A DNA stretch of 64,000 bases. It comes from Pseudomonas baetica (GTDB taxonomy: Bacteria > Pseudomonadota > Gammaproteobacteria > Pseudomonadales > Pseudomonadaceae). Location of the stretch: assembly GCF_019733355.1 (NCBI RefSeq), contig NZ_JAIHLQ010000031.1, positions 1 to 64,000 on the forward strand. Reading direction: 5' to 3'. The notes under the pieces are model-generated. The model made no database searches, was not told the origin of the DNA, and saw nothing but the letters and a program-made list of their open reading frames with translations. Shown piece by piece: positions 56,975 through 64,000 of the stretch; within the stretch, counting starts at the first letter, position 1, and every line of letters begins with the position of its first letter. The position numbers and the translations under genes were made by a program.

Positions 56975-58321
56975 TCAAACGGGAGGAAAATGAATCCTGA
57001 ACGCCGCCCCGCCCATCGGCGAATCCCCCAGCATCAACTTGGCGTTGTAGCTCTCGATAATGTCCTTGACCACCGCCAAGCCAATCCCCTGCCCCGGATG
57101 CTGACGATCCAGCCGCTCGCCACGTTCAAGAATCCGCGCACGCTGATCAGGCGGCACGCCCGGGCCGTCGTCCTCGACGCACAACTCAACCCCGGCCATG
57201 GTCTCGCGCACGCTGATGCGTACCTCACTCAGACACAGGCGATAGGCGTTTTCCAGCAAGTTACCCATCATCTCCAGCAAGGCGCCCTGCTCGATCGGCA
57301 CATAACAATGCTCGGGCAGATCGAATGCCACCCGCACACGCTTGTCGCGGTAGACCTTGTCCAGCGTGTCGCACAGGCTTTTGAGCACCGGTTGCAACCG
57401 CACCTGATGCCGCACCAGACCACTTTTGCGCAAACTCGCGCGCTGCAGTTGATAGCTGATCTGTTGGCTCATGCGTTCGATCTGGCTTTGCAGCACCCAA
57501 GCCTGATCGCGGTCTTCGGGGCGCTGAGCCATGTCTTCGCTGACGCTTTGCAGCACCGCCAACGGCGTTTTCAGACTGTGGGCCAAGTCATCGAGCGAGT
57601 CGCGATAGCGGCTGCGTTGTTGGCGCTCACTGAGCAGCAAGCGGTTGAGCGAACCGGTCAGTCGCAGCAGTTCGCGCGGGTGTTGTTCGGTGAGGCTTTC
57701 GCGGGTGCCGCCTTCGATTTCGTCGAGTTCCTGGCTGAGTTGGCGAAGGGCTTTAAGGCCCCAGGTCAGACCGATCCACAACAGCGCCAGCAGTACCAGC
57801 AAGGCTGCGCCGAAACCCAGGTAAAGATTTTCGCGCAGGCCTTCAAGGGTGCTTTCGTACTCGCGCACCGGTTGCAAGGCAACGATGCTGAACGCGGCGC
57901 TTTTGCCGCCGAGCAGTTTGACTTCCACGTCGTAGACGAAGAATTCCTGGCCGCTGGCCTCGCGAATCCGCGCGAACTCGTTGCCGAGGCCGTCATAACG
58001 CGGTTTGTAGTTGATCTGCTCTTCCTGGGTGGCTTTCGAACGCCAGACCAGATGCCCTGAACGGTCATAAATGTAACCGAGCAGGCGCAGGTCCGTGAGG
58101 TTGAAGCGCTCATCCGGCAACTGCGAAGGCATCACCAGCCGGCCGTTTTCAATGCGTGCGGCGGAGATCAGCGTGGTGACGTCCGACGCCAGACGCTGTT
58201 CGATCGAGTCCTGCAACGCGAGGCTGAACGCGCCTTGCATCGCCGGCAGCAAGGCGAGCATGAACAACACCGCCAACGTGGTGGCGGCGAGCATCAAGCG
58301 AACGCGAAGGGAACGAATCAA
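56975..58321 (-). CDS. phoQ: sensor histidine kinase PhoQ
   Basis: Membrane sensor for low divalent cations, cationic peptides and acidity, partner of PhoP. The 448-aa protein has TM1 (about 10-31), an acidic periplasmic domain with DSIEQRLASDVTTLISAARIENG, TM2 (about 168-189), HisKA box DDLAHSLKTPLAVLQ, and the ATPase motifs NLLENAYRL, DDGPGVPPDQR and GIGLAVVKDI. The start is TTG at 58321, overlapping the phoP stop (TTGA), because MIRSLRVRLML matches the P. aeruginosa N-terminus. The overlap implies coupled translation. Confidence 0.93.
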   Translation of the reverse strand: MIRSLRVRLMLAATTLAVLFMLALLPAMQGAFSLALQDSIEQRLASDVTTLISAARIENGRLVMPSQLPDERFNLTDLRLLGYIYDRSGHLVWRSKATQEEQINYKPRYDGLGNEFARIREASGQEFFVYDVEVKLLGGKSAAFSIVALQPVREYESTLEGLRENLYLGFGAALLVLLALLWIGLTWGLKALRQLSQELDEIEGGTRESLTEQHPRELLRLTGSLNRLLLSERQQRSRYRDSLDDLAHSLKTPLAVLQSVSEDMAQRPEDRDQAWVLQSQIERMSQQISYQLQRASLRKSGLVRHQVRLQPVLKSLCDTLDKVYRDKRVRVAFDLPEHCYVPIEQGALLEMMGNLLENAYRLCLSEVRISVRETMAGVELCVEDDGPGVPPDQRARILERGERLDRQHPGQGIGLAVVKDIIESYNAKLMLGDSPMGGAAFRIHFPPV

Positions 58322-58995
58322 GTGCAGCGCTCATTGAACAGGTAGCCGAGACCACGCACGGTGTCGATTGGCTTGAACCCGGCCGGACCTTCGAGCTTGC
58401 GGCGCAGGCGGCCGACCAGCACTTCGATCACATTCGGATCGCGCTCGTCATCGTCCGGATAGAGTTGTTCCATCAAGCGGTCCTTGGGCACCACTTGCTG
58501 GTGGTGACGCATCAGGTATTCGAGGATGCGGTATTCGTAGGCGGTCAGCGCCAGCGGTTGCTCGTCGAGGGTGGCCTGTTTGCGATTGAGATCAAGCAGC
58601 AACGGGCCGGCGACGATGGTCGATTGAGTGAAACCGCTGGAGCGTCGCAACAAGGCATTCAGGCGCGCGTCGAGCTCTTCGAACTGGAACGGTTTGACCA
58701 CGTAGTCGTCAGCGCCGGCGGCCAGGCCTTCGACCTTGTCCTGCCAGTTGCCGCGTGCGGTGAGGATCAGGATCGGGAAGGTCTTGCCGCCTGAGCGCAA
58801 CTGGCGGATCAGGTCGAGGCCGCCCATGCCCGGCAGACCGAGGTCGATCACCGCCAGGTCAAAATTGAACTGCCCGGTCTGGTACAGCGCCTCTTCGGCA
58901 TTGGCCACGGACTCGACCACGTGACCGCTCTCCGTCAGACGGGTTTGCAGGTGATGACGCAACAGCGCTTCATCTTCGACGACCAACAGTTTCAT
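58318..58995 (-). CDS. phoP: response regulator PhoP
   Basis: A 225-aa OmpR-family regulator with receiver motifs LLVVEDEALLR, LAVIDLGLPGMGG and VVKPFQFEEL and a C-terminal winged helix ending PIDTVRGLGYLFNERCT. AGGAGAG lies 6 nt before ATG 58995. It stands between oprH and phoQ, as in P. aeruginosa, and overlaps phoQ by 4 nt. Its likely autoregulation is through the GTTCAG repeats upstream of oprH. Confidence 0.95.
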   Translation of the reverse strand: MKLLVVEDEALLRHHLQTRLTESGHVVESVANAEEALYQTGQFNFDLAVIDLGLPGMGGLDLIRQLRSGGKTFPILILTARGNWQDKVEGLAAGADDYVVKPFQFEELDARLNALLRRSSGFTQSTIVAGPLLLDLNRKQATLDEQPLALTAYEYRILEYLMRHHQQVVPKDRLMEQLYPDDDERDPNVIEVLVGRLRRKLEGPAGFKPIDTVRGLGYLFNERCT

Positions 58996-59036
58996 ATCGC
59001 TCTCCTGAGTAAATCAAAATCTCCAACAACACACCT

Positions 59037-59124
59037 GTGGGAGCGGGCTTGCTCGCAAAGGCGATGTGTCAGTCGACATCTTCATTGACTGATCCACCGC
59101 TTTCGCGAGCAAGCCCGCTCCCAC
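59037..59124. repeat. REPIN between oprH and phoP
   Basis: Left GTGGGAGCGGGCTTGCTCG (59037-59059) and right TTCGCGAGCAAGCCCGCTC (59102-59124) face each other within the oprH-phoP gap. In an oprH-phoP-phoQ transcript the hairpin would stabilise the oprH part or reduce reading into phoP. Confidence 0.93.
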
Positions 59125-59143
59125 ATTCAGGCTGACTGCTCTA

Positions 59144-59749
59144 TCAGAAAGAGTAGTTGGCCGACAGGTACGTCTGGGCGCTGCTGGTCAAGCCCAGCGA
59201 ACCCTGTTTGCTGCCGCCGCGCTCGCTCATCTCGGTGCTGGCGTTGCTACGCAGGTAACGGTAACCGAGTTCTACCGAAGTGTTTTGCGACACTTGCTGC
59301 AAAACACCGAACTGGCCGCCGACCGCATAACCGATGTCACTGTCGCGACTGTAGCCTGGCGATTCCTGAGTCAGCTTGGTCAAACCGGCCGTCGCACCGC
59401 CGAACAATTTGGTGGTGTTGCCCACCGGGTAGAACAGATCGTAGCTGCCCAGCAGGTTTTCCTGACGCAGTTTAATGCCATTGTGCGAACCCGACACGTT
59501 GTCGTAGGTGGCGTAGTAGCGACCCTGGCTGTTTTGCTGACCGAGGCGTACGCCGTAGGTATTGTTGCCGTCGATCGCGCCAGTGGCGTTAGGGTGATCG
59601 AGGTTGTCGTTCAGGGCATGGGATTTTTTGATCTTGTCGCTGGTCTGGCCGAAGGTAAGGCCGGCGAAGTTCGAAGTGGTGTCGGCATGGGCCGCGATAC
59701 TGGCGCTCATTACGGTAAATGCCAGCAACAGTTTGTTTAAACGAGTCAT
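59144..59749 (-). CDS. oprH: outer-membrane protein OprH
   Basis: A 201-aa small outer-membrane beta-barrel that bridges lipopolysaccharide in low magnesium. The signal peptide is MTRLNKLLLAFTVMSASIAAHA; the mature start SNFAGLTFGQTSDKIKKSHALN, RYYATYDNVS, LRQENLLGSYDLFYPVG, and GYRYLRSNASTEMS correspond to P. aeruginosa OprH from memory, and the end SANYSF is the aromatic barrel terminus. AGAGGA lies 7 nt before the ATG. It is the first gene of the oprH-phoP-phoQ operon. Confidence 0.93.
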   Translation of the reverse strand: MTRLNKLLLAFTVMSASIAAHADTTSNFAGLTFGQTSDKIKKSHALNDNLDHPNATGAIDGNNTYGVRLGQQNSQGRYYATYDNVSGSHNGIKLRQENLLGSYDLFYPVGNTTKLFGGATAGLTKLTQESPGYSRDSDIGYAVGGQFGVLQQVSQNTSVELGYRYLRSNASTEMSERGGSKQGSLGLTSSAQTYLSANYSF

Positions 59750-59816
59750 GGTATTTCCTCTTTCACAGTGCTGTTTGGGTATGACGCAAGGTTACTGCCC
59801 CTCCCCTGTACCGCCC

Positions 59817-59844
59817 CTGAACACTCTCTGAACCTGACCTGAAC
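59817..59844 (-). promoter_or_regulatory. PhoP box with three GTTCAG repeats
   Basis: Complements at 59839-59844, 59828-59833 and 59817-59822 read GTTCAG three times with exactly 11-bp spacing (GTTCAG-N5-GTTCAG-N5-GTTCAG) on the minus strand. PhoP binds direct hexamer repeats with a 5-bp gap; the third copy is an extra half-site. The array starts about 68 nt upstream of the oprH ATG. Confidence 0.8.
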
Positions 59845-59891
59845 CAAATCGACTAGGCTGCTCTGACCACTTTTCGATATGGAGACCGACC

Positions 59892-60683
59892 ATGCGCCTG
59901 TTCCTCGCCCTCACCCTGCTGGCCGCAAGCTGCCTCACCCAAGCGGCGATCAAGACCGAAGAAATCCCCTACCAAAGCGCCGACGGCAGCAAGCTGATGG
60001 GCTACTACGCGTACGACGACGCTATCAAAGGCGTCCGTCCCGGCATTGTCGTGGTGCATGAATGGTGGGGCTTGAACGATTACGCCAAGCGCCGCGCGCG
60101 CGATCTGGCTGAGCTCGGTTACAGCGCGCTGGCGATTGATATGTACGGCGAAGGGAAAAATACCGAGCATCCGAAAGATGCGATGGCGTTCATGCAGGCA
60201 GCGACCCAGGACGCCGACGCCGCCAGTAAACGCTTCGCTGCCGGCTTGGATTTGTTGAAAAAACAGCCCCAGACCGACGTGAATAAACTCGCAGCCATCG
60301 GCTATTGCTTCGGCGGTGGCGTCGTGTTGAACGCAGCGCGCCAAGGTGTGCCGCTGGCGGGGGTGGTGAGTTTCCATGGCGCGCTGGCGACCAAGACGCC
60401 GGCCACGCCCGGCAGCGTGAAGGCGAGGATTCTGGTGGAGCATGGCGCGCTGGACAGCATGGTCACACCGGACAACGTCACCGCGTTCAAGTCGGAAATG
60501 AACAAGGCGGGAGCTGACTACACGTTCGTCAGTCTGGAGGGCGCCAAGCATGGTTTTACCAATCCGGATGCCGATCGCTTGAGCCATGGCGAACACGGCG
60601 GCCCGGACATTGGTTACAACAAGGCTGCGGATGAAAAATCCTGGGCGGATATGAAAGCGTTCTTCAAAAAAATCTTCGGCTGA
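59892..60683 (+). CDS. exported dienelactone hydrolase-family protein
   Basis: A 263-aa alpha/beta hydrolase with a signal peptide (MRLFLALTLLAASCLTQA, cut near residue 18-19; Cys14 does not make a good lipobox). The catalytic Cys139 stands in GYCFGGG, with an Asp in HGALDSMV and His in AKHGFTNPD. VVVHEWWGLNDYAKRRA is the family oxyanion region. GGAG is 8 nt before the ATG. It is divergent from oprH, so the two could share PhoP control (inference). The physiological substrate is unknown. Confidence 0.9.
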   Translation: MRLFLALTLLAASCLTQAAIKTEEIPYQSADGSKLMGYYAYDDAIKGVRPGIVVVHEWWGLNDYAKRRARDLAELGYSALAIDMYGEGKNTEHPKDAMAFMQAATQDADAASKRFAAGLDLLKKQPQTDVNKLAAIGYCFGGGVVLNAARQGVPLAGVVSFHGALATKTPATPGSVKARILVEHGALDSMVTPDNVTAFKSEMNKAGADYTFVSLEGAKHGFTNPDADRLSHGEHGGPDIGYNKAADEKSWADMKAFFKKIFG

Positions 60684-60703
60684 TCAGAACAACTGCGGTG
60701 CGG

Positions 60704-60772
60704 CCATCGCCAGCGGGCTCACTCATGCATTGGGAATACGCGCCCATGTTGGAGTGGGTCTACTCGCGATAG
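60704..60772. repeat. degenerate REP pair
   Basis: ATCGCCAGCGGGCTCACTC (about 60706-60724) and TTGGAGTGGGTCTACTCGCG (60749-60768) resemble the main REP arms but with several changes each. It lies in front of the pcpS gene. Confidence 0.55.
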
Positions 60773-60822
60773 CTTCACCACCGATCTCGACCTTGCATCG
60801 ACTAACCGGCAAAATGCCCGCC

Positions 60823-61548
60823 ATGAATCTCACCCCAACCCTCCCCGCTTGCTGCTCCCCGCTCGATGCCCACTGGTCATTGCCGACGGTGCTATCCGAC
60901 ACGGTGCTGCTAAGTACCCGTTTCGATCCGTCACAACTGCTCGGCGATGACTTTCAACGCAGCGCCATCGAGCCACCGCCAAGTATTCAGCGTTCGGTGG
61001 CCAAACGTCAGGCCGAGTTTCTCGCCGGACGCCTCTGCGCCCGGGCGGCGCTGCAACAGTTGCAAGGGAGTGGCATGGTTCCAGCGATTGGCGAAGACCG
61101 GGCCCCCGTGTGGCCGGCGCACATCAGCGGCTCGATCACCCATAGCACCGGCCGTGCGGCAGCGATTGTCGCCAATAAGCGACATTGGCGCGGCTTGGGT
61201 ATGGATCTGGAAAACCTGCTCAACATCGAGCGTGCCGAGCGCCTGGCCGGGGAGATCCTCACACCGGCGGAAATGCAGCGCATGGCCGCTGGCGCGCGGG
61301 ATCAATTGGCGTTGCTGGTCACGCTGACATTCTCGGTGAAAGAGAGCCTGTTCAAGGCGTTGTACCCGATCGTGCAAAAACGCTTTTACTTCGAGCATGC
61401 CGAAGTCCTGGAGTGGACTGAACAGGGTCAGGTACGTTTGCGCCTGTTGACGGACCTGTCCGGCGAATGGCGCAACGGGACAGAGCTGGAGGCGCAGTTC
61501 GGGGTGCAGGATGGGCAATTGTTGAGTCTGGTCAGCATCAAAGCCTGA
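60823..61548 (+). CDS. pcpS: 4'-phosphopantetheinyl transferase (PcpS/EntD type)
   Basis: Transfers phosphopantetheine from CoA to acyl, aryl or peptidyl carrier proteins. The 241-aa protein has the Sfp-type metal site GMDLENL (Asp and Glu) and the FSVKESLFKALYP motif. In P. aeruginosa one PcpS enzyme serves both fatty-acid and siderophore systems, and pcpS lies near oprH-phoPQ there as I recall; a similar broad role is likely here. ATG 60823 (MNLTPTLPAC) is preferred; ATG 60814 is possible. Confidence 0.9.
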   Translation: MNLTPTLPACCSPLDAHWSLPTVLSDTVLLSTRFDPSQLLGDDFQRSAIEPPPSIQRSVAKRQAEFLAGRLCARAALQQLQGSGMVPAIGEDRAPVWPAHISGSITHSTGRAAAIVANKRHWRGLGMDLENLLNIERAERLAGEILTPAEMQRMAAGARDQLALLVTLTFSVKESLFKALYPIVQKRFYFEHAEVLEWTEQGQVRLRLLTDLSGEWRNGTELEAQFGVQDGQLLSLVSIKA

Positions 61549-61557
61549 AGATCTTTA

Positions 61558-61602
61558 TTGGCTGCCAGGGCCTCATCGCTGGCCAGCCAAGCCACCACAA
61601 GG
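61558..61602. repeat. imperfect stem-loop and REP-like sequence between convergent genes
   Basis: TTGGCTGCCAG (61558-61568) and CTGGCCAGCCAA (61579-61590) form an 11/12-bp stem; the right part ATCGCTGGCCAGCC resembles a degenerate REP of the other class. It separates pcpS from the convergent kinase gene and may terminate transcription. Confidence 0.45.
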
Positions 61603-61603
61603 C

Positions 61604-63214
61604 TCAGCGCCGCTCCTGATTGCGCGGCCAGCTCAAGCTAAAGCAAGCCCCTCCCAGACTCTTGCTCCTGCCAATGATGGCCCGCCCGTCATGCCAATGG
61701 ATGATCCGTCGCACAATCGACAAGCCCAACCCATGCCCACCCGACGCCCGGGTGCGGCTGTCGTCCAGGCGTAAAAACGGCGTGAAGATCCGCTCCCACG
61801 CCACTTCTGGCACACCCGGCCCGTCATCCTCGACATCCACCCGACAGCGCAGTTGCCCGACCTGATAACTCACCGTGACCTTCGAGCGCGCATGGCGCAT
61901 GGCGTTGCTCACCAGATTCTGCAAGGCCCGATGCAGATAACGCGGCTCAGCCTCGACCCAGGCATCGTCGTTATCGGCGGCGGACAGACACAAGCCACGC
62001 TGCACCGTGACCTCGGCGCGCAACGGCGCCAACTCCTCGATCACCTGATTGACCAACGCGTCGAGGTCGATGCGTTGAAACGTCAGCGCCGGCGCCCCCT
62101 GCTCCAGCCGCGCATAAGTGAGCATTTCATCGACCAGCTTATCGAGGTCCTCAATGTCGTGATCCATGCCCTCACGGTACTTTTCCAGGGCTTGCGGCGT
62201 GGTTGCCGAGCCGATCATTTCCAGGCCAAACCGCAACCGCGCCACCGGCGTGCGCAGTTCATGGGACACCGCACGCACCAGTTCACGCTGGATCGCCAAT
62301 AACTGTTGCAGGTGTTCGGCCATGCCATTGAACGCCGAAGCCAGTCGCCCGACCGAGTCAGCACCGCGCGCGGGCACGCGGGTTTCCAGACTGCCCTTGG
62401 CGATGCGCGTAGCCGCTGCTTCAAGGCCTCGCAAACGGCGCTCGAGCTGGCGCACCAGCAGATAAACGATAAGGCCGATCAAGGTCAGCCCGAGCGCGGC
62501 GATCAACACCAGCCATTGCGGTGGATACGGATTCATCTGGTACAGCGGCCCGATCTCCAGCACCCAGGGCGTACCAACCATGCCGGCAAACACGCGGATC
62601 GAATCGCCGCCCTTGCCCAACGCCATCACCGTATCGCCCTCGGACACCCGGCGACTCTGGTCTTCGTCCATGTCGGCGTCATTCACCGTGACCAGCTGCA
62701 GATCGAAACCGAAGCCCTTCTCATTCTTTATTTGCGCCAGCCGTTTGGGCTGCTCGCCCACCGGTACGCGCACCAGTTCATCGGCCAGCAGGTAAATAGT
62801 CGCCCGGGCCAGTTGTTCGCTGATTTGTTGCACCTCGCCGGTGAGTACGAGTTGTTCTTTGTCGCTGACCAGTCGATAGACCTTCGCCGCATGCGGCCCG
62901 GTTTGCTCGACCAGCGCTTGGCCGCGCAGTACGCGAGTGCGCTGGGTGAGGTCCAGGCCGGTCTGGGCAAAGGTCTTCAGCGCCAGCGGAATCCCGAGCA
63001 ATCGCTCCCAAACCAATAGCGCACGATGACGCTCGGTTTCATTCATCGGTTGCAGGTTGTCGGCCATCAGCGAGAACGTGCCATGGGCCAGGCGCTCGCG
63101 GTACTGCTCGCTGCGCACCTGATTGAGCAGGTTCAGTGCGAGCACGCCGAGCACGGCCACCAGAATCAAGGCTGCGCACATGCCGCCATAGATACGCAGG
63201 AAGATCGAGTTCAC
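61604..63214 (-). CDS. sensor histidine kinase (RstB-like)
   Basis: A 536-aa kinase: TM1 about 8-30, a large periplasmic domain (31-235), TM2 about 237-258, HAMP, HisKA box LVRAVSHELRTPVARLRFG, and ATPase motifs NLVSNAMRHARS, DDGPGVPEVAWER and GGHGLGLSIVRRI. The start is GTG at 63214, overlapping the regulator stop (GTGA). The position next to pcpS corresponds to PA1158 of P. aeruginosa by memory. The order of domains and the RstB-like dimerisation start are clear; the signal is not known. Confidence 0.88.
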   Translation of the reverse strand: MNSIFLRIYGGMCAALILVAVLGVLALNLLNQVRSEQYRERLAHGTFSLMADNLQPMNETERHRALLVWERLLGIPLALKTFAQTGLDLTQRTRVLRGQALVEQTGPHAAKVYRLVSDKEQLVLTGEVQQISEQLARATIYLLADELVRVPVGEQPKRLAQIKNEKGFGFDLQLVTVNDADMDEDQSRRVSEGDTVMALGKGGDSIRVFAGMVGTPWVLEIGPLYQMNPYPPQWLVLIAALGLTLIGLIVYLLVRQLERRLRGLEAAATRIAKGSLETRVPARGADSVGRLASAFNGMAEHLQQLLAIQRELVRAVSHELRTPVARLRFGLEMIGSATTPQALEKYREGMDHDIEDLDKLVDEMLTYARLEQGAPALTFQRIDLDALVNQVIEELAPLRAEVTVQRGLCLSAADNDDAWVEAEPRYLHRALQNLVSNAMRHARSKVTVSYQVGQLRCRVDVEDDGPGVPEVAWERIFTPFLRLDDSRTRASGGHGLGLSIVRRIIHWHDGRAIIGRSKSLGGACFSLSWPRNQERR

Positions 63215-63933
63215 AGCGCCAGGTCTGCGCAGGCCTCAGGGACGAACAGGTAGCCTTTGCTGCGGATGGTCTTGATCAGACGCGGATGGTCGGGGTCGTC
63301 GCCGATTTTGGGGCGAATGCGCGAAATGCGTACATCGATCGAGCGGTCCTGACCGTCGTAGCCGATGCCGCGCAGCGCCGTGAAGATTTCTTCGCGTGAC
63401 AGAATGCGCCCGGCGTTGGAGACCAACAACCAGAGCAGGTCGAACTCGGCGCTGGTCAACTCGATGCCGCTGTCGCTCAGCCAGGCCTCGCGCAAGGCGT
63501 TGTCCACCACCAGCGGGCCGAATTGCAGGCGCCGGGATTTCTCCGTGGTCGGCTCGGGCGTGTCACTGCGTCGCAGCAACGCCTGAATCCGCGCCAGCAA
63601 CAGTCGCGGGCGCACCGGTTTGCACACGTAATCGTCAGCGCCGAGGTCGAGGCCGTGGATCTGGTCGGCGTCGTCGGTTCTTGCCGTAAGCATCAGGATT
63701 GGCCCGTCATAACGGTCGCGCACCTTGCGGCAGATGCTCAAACCATCTTCGCCGGGGAGCATCAGGTCGAGGATCACCAGATCCGGTTGCTCCTTGATGA
63801 TCCGCGCCGCCGCCAGCGCACCGTTGCCTTCGATGTCCACGCGCAGTCCATTGGCTTGCAGGTAGTCGCGAGTGAGTTCGGCCAGACGCTGATCATCCTC
63901 GACTATCAATACCTGAAAGGCTTGTTGCTCCAC
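63211..63933 (-). CDS. OmpR-family response regulator (RstA-like)
   Basis: A 240-aa regulator with receiver motifs VLIVEDDQRLAELTRDYL, LVILDLMLPGEDG and VCKPVRPRLL (Lys), and a winged helix ending RLIKTIRSKGYLFVPEA. The GTG at 63933 is chosen because AGAGG is 6 nt upstream and MEQQAFQVLIVEDD gives the usual short lead; an ATG at 63993 with a 20-residue extension is also open. It precedes the kinase at 61604 with a 4-nt overlap. Confidence 0.88.
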   Translation of the reverse strand: MEQQAFQVLIVEDDQRLAELTRDYLQANGLRVDIEGNGALAAARIIKEQPDLVILDLMLPGEDGLSICRKVRDRYDGPILMLTARTDDADQIHGLDLGADDYVCKPVRPRLLLARIQALLRRSDTPEPTTEKSRRLQFGPLVVDNALREAWLSDSGIELTSAEFDLLWLLVSNAGRILSREEIFTALRGIGYDGQDRSIDVRISRIRPKIGDDPDHPRLIKTIRSKGYLFVPEACADLAL

Positions 63934-64000
63934 CGGTGACCTCTGCTTGCCAGAATTACGAATATAGGAAGGATCCTCCGGTCTTTTTGTCATCTTTTCG

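Noticed and set aside
1..64000. CRISPR array or prophage
   Set aside because: No regularly spaced direct repeats and no phage structural, integrase or lysis genes were seen.

Overview
The window is a GC-rich chromosomal segment of a fluorescent Pseudomonas, most likely the P. fluorescens group. The signs are a 917-residue GacS with its phosphorelay residues at H294, D717 and H863, an oprH-phoP-phoQ operon, a fabA-fabB pair, a Pseudomonas-type RelA, and many copies of the repeat GTGGGAGCGGGCTTGCTCG (REP), often as inverted pairs (REPINs). There is no rRNA, CRISPR array, prophage or plasmid gene. The single tRNA gene, tRNA-Glu, sits at the left edge with its own strong promoter.

Layout. 1-10.7 kb: tRNA-Glu, a membrane-anchored unknown, a chemoreceptor, a MocR-type regulator, two oxidoreductases, pyrF, a two-component pair and an EF-hand protein. 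10.7-11.7 kb: a decayed, internally deleted IS4-type element. 11.9-30.2 kb: a block whose order I recall from P. aeruginosa PA1609-PA1624 (hydrolases, thioesterase, acyl-CoA ligase, sixA, gpsA, hybrid kinase, fabA, fabB). Added to it are an orphan Tc-toxin-C/RHS gene with an unrecognised C-terminus, and a TonB receptor plus periplasmic protein placed in front of the hybrid kinase. 30.4-51.1 kb: a second block resembling PA0926-PA0953 (mazG, relA, rlmD, cysM, two-component pair, gacS, ldhA, tlpA-like, arsC, wrbA) plus a YhcG-type nuclease gene, tag, ttcA, a Yip1 gene and a SprT-type protease gene. 51.2-54.1 kb: a CoA-transferase and a dead IS1182-type element. 54.1-64 kb: a third block resembling PA1157-PA1184 (dctA, araC, phoQ, phoP, oprH, dienelactone hydrolase, pcpS, two-component pair).

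How the parts work together. The window is rich in signalling: five complete two-component pairs or hybrid kinases besides GacS, and RelA for the stringent response. fabA-fabB makes unsaturated fatty acids. An acyl-CoA ligase and a thioesterase process acyl-CoA, and PcpS activates carrier proteins. dctA carries a textbook sigma-54 promoter with two upstream palindromes. oprH has three GTTCAG repeats at 11-bp spacing, as expected for PhoP.

Most notable. Both insertion sequences sit in the loop of a pre-existing hairpin. The IS1182-type element has split the loop of the dctA terminator and duplicated its CGAA tetraloop. The IS4-type element has split an intergenic palindrome with a 12-bp duplication. 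Other points are the orphan toxin-like RHS gene, the receptor/periplasmic protein/BarA-like hybrid kinase operon, a histidine kinase whose C-terminal tail is encoded by a REP sequence, and a REPIN between oprH and phoP.

Gene-order comparisons with P. aeruginosa are from memory, not from a search. Start codons were chosen by eye from ribosome binding sites and family N-termini.
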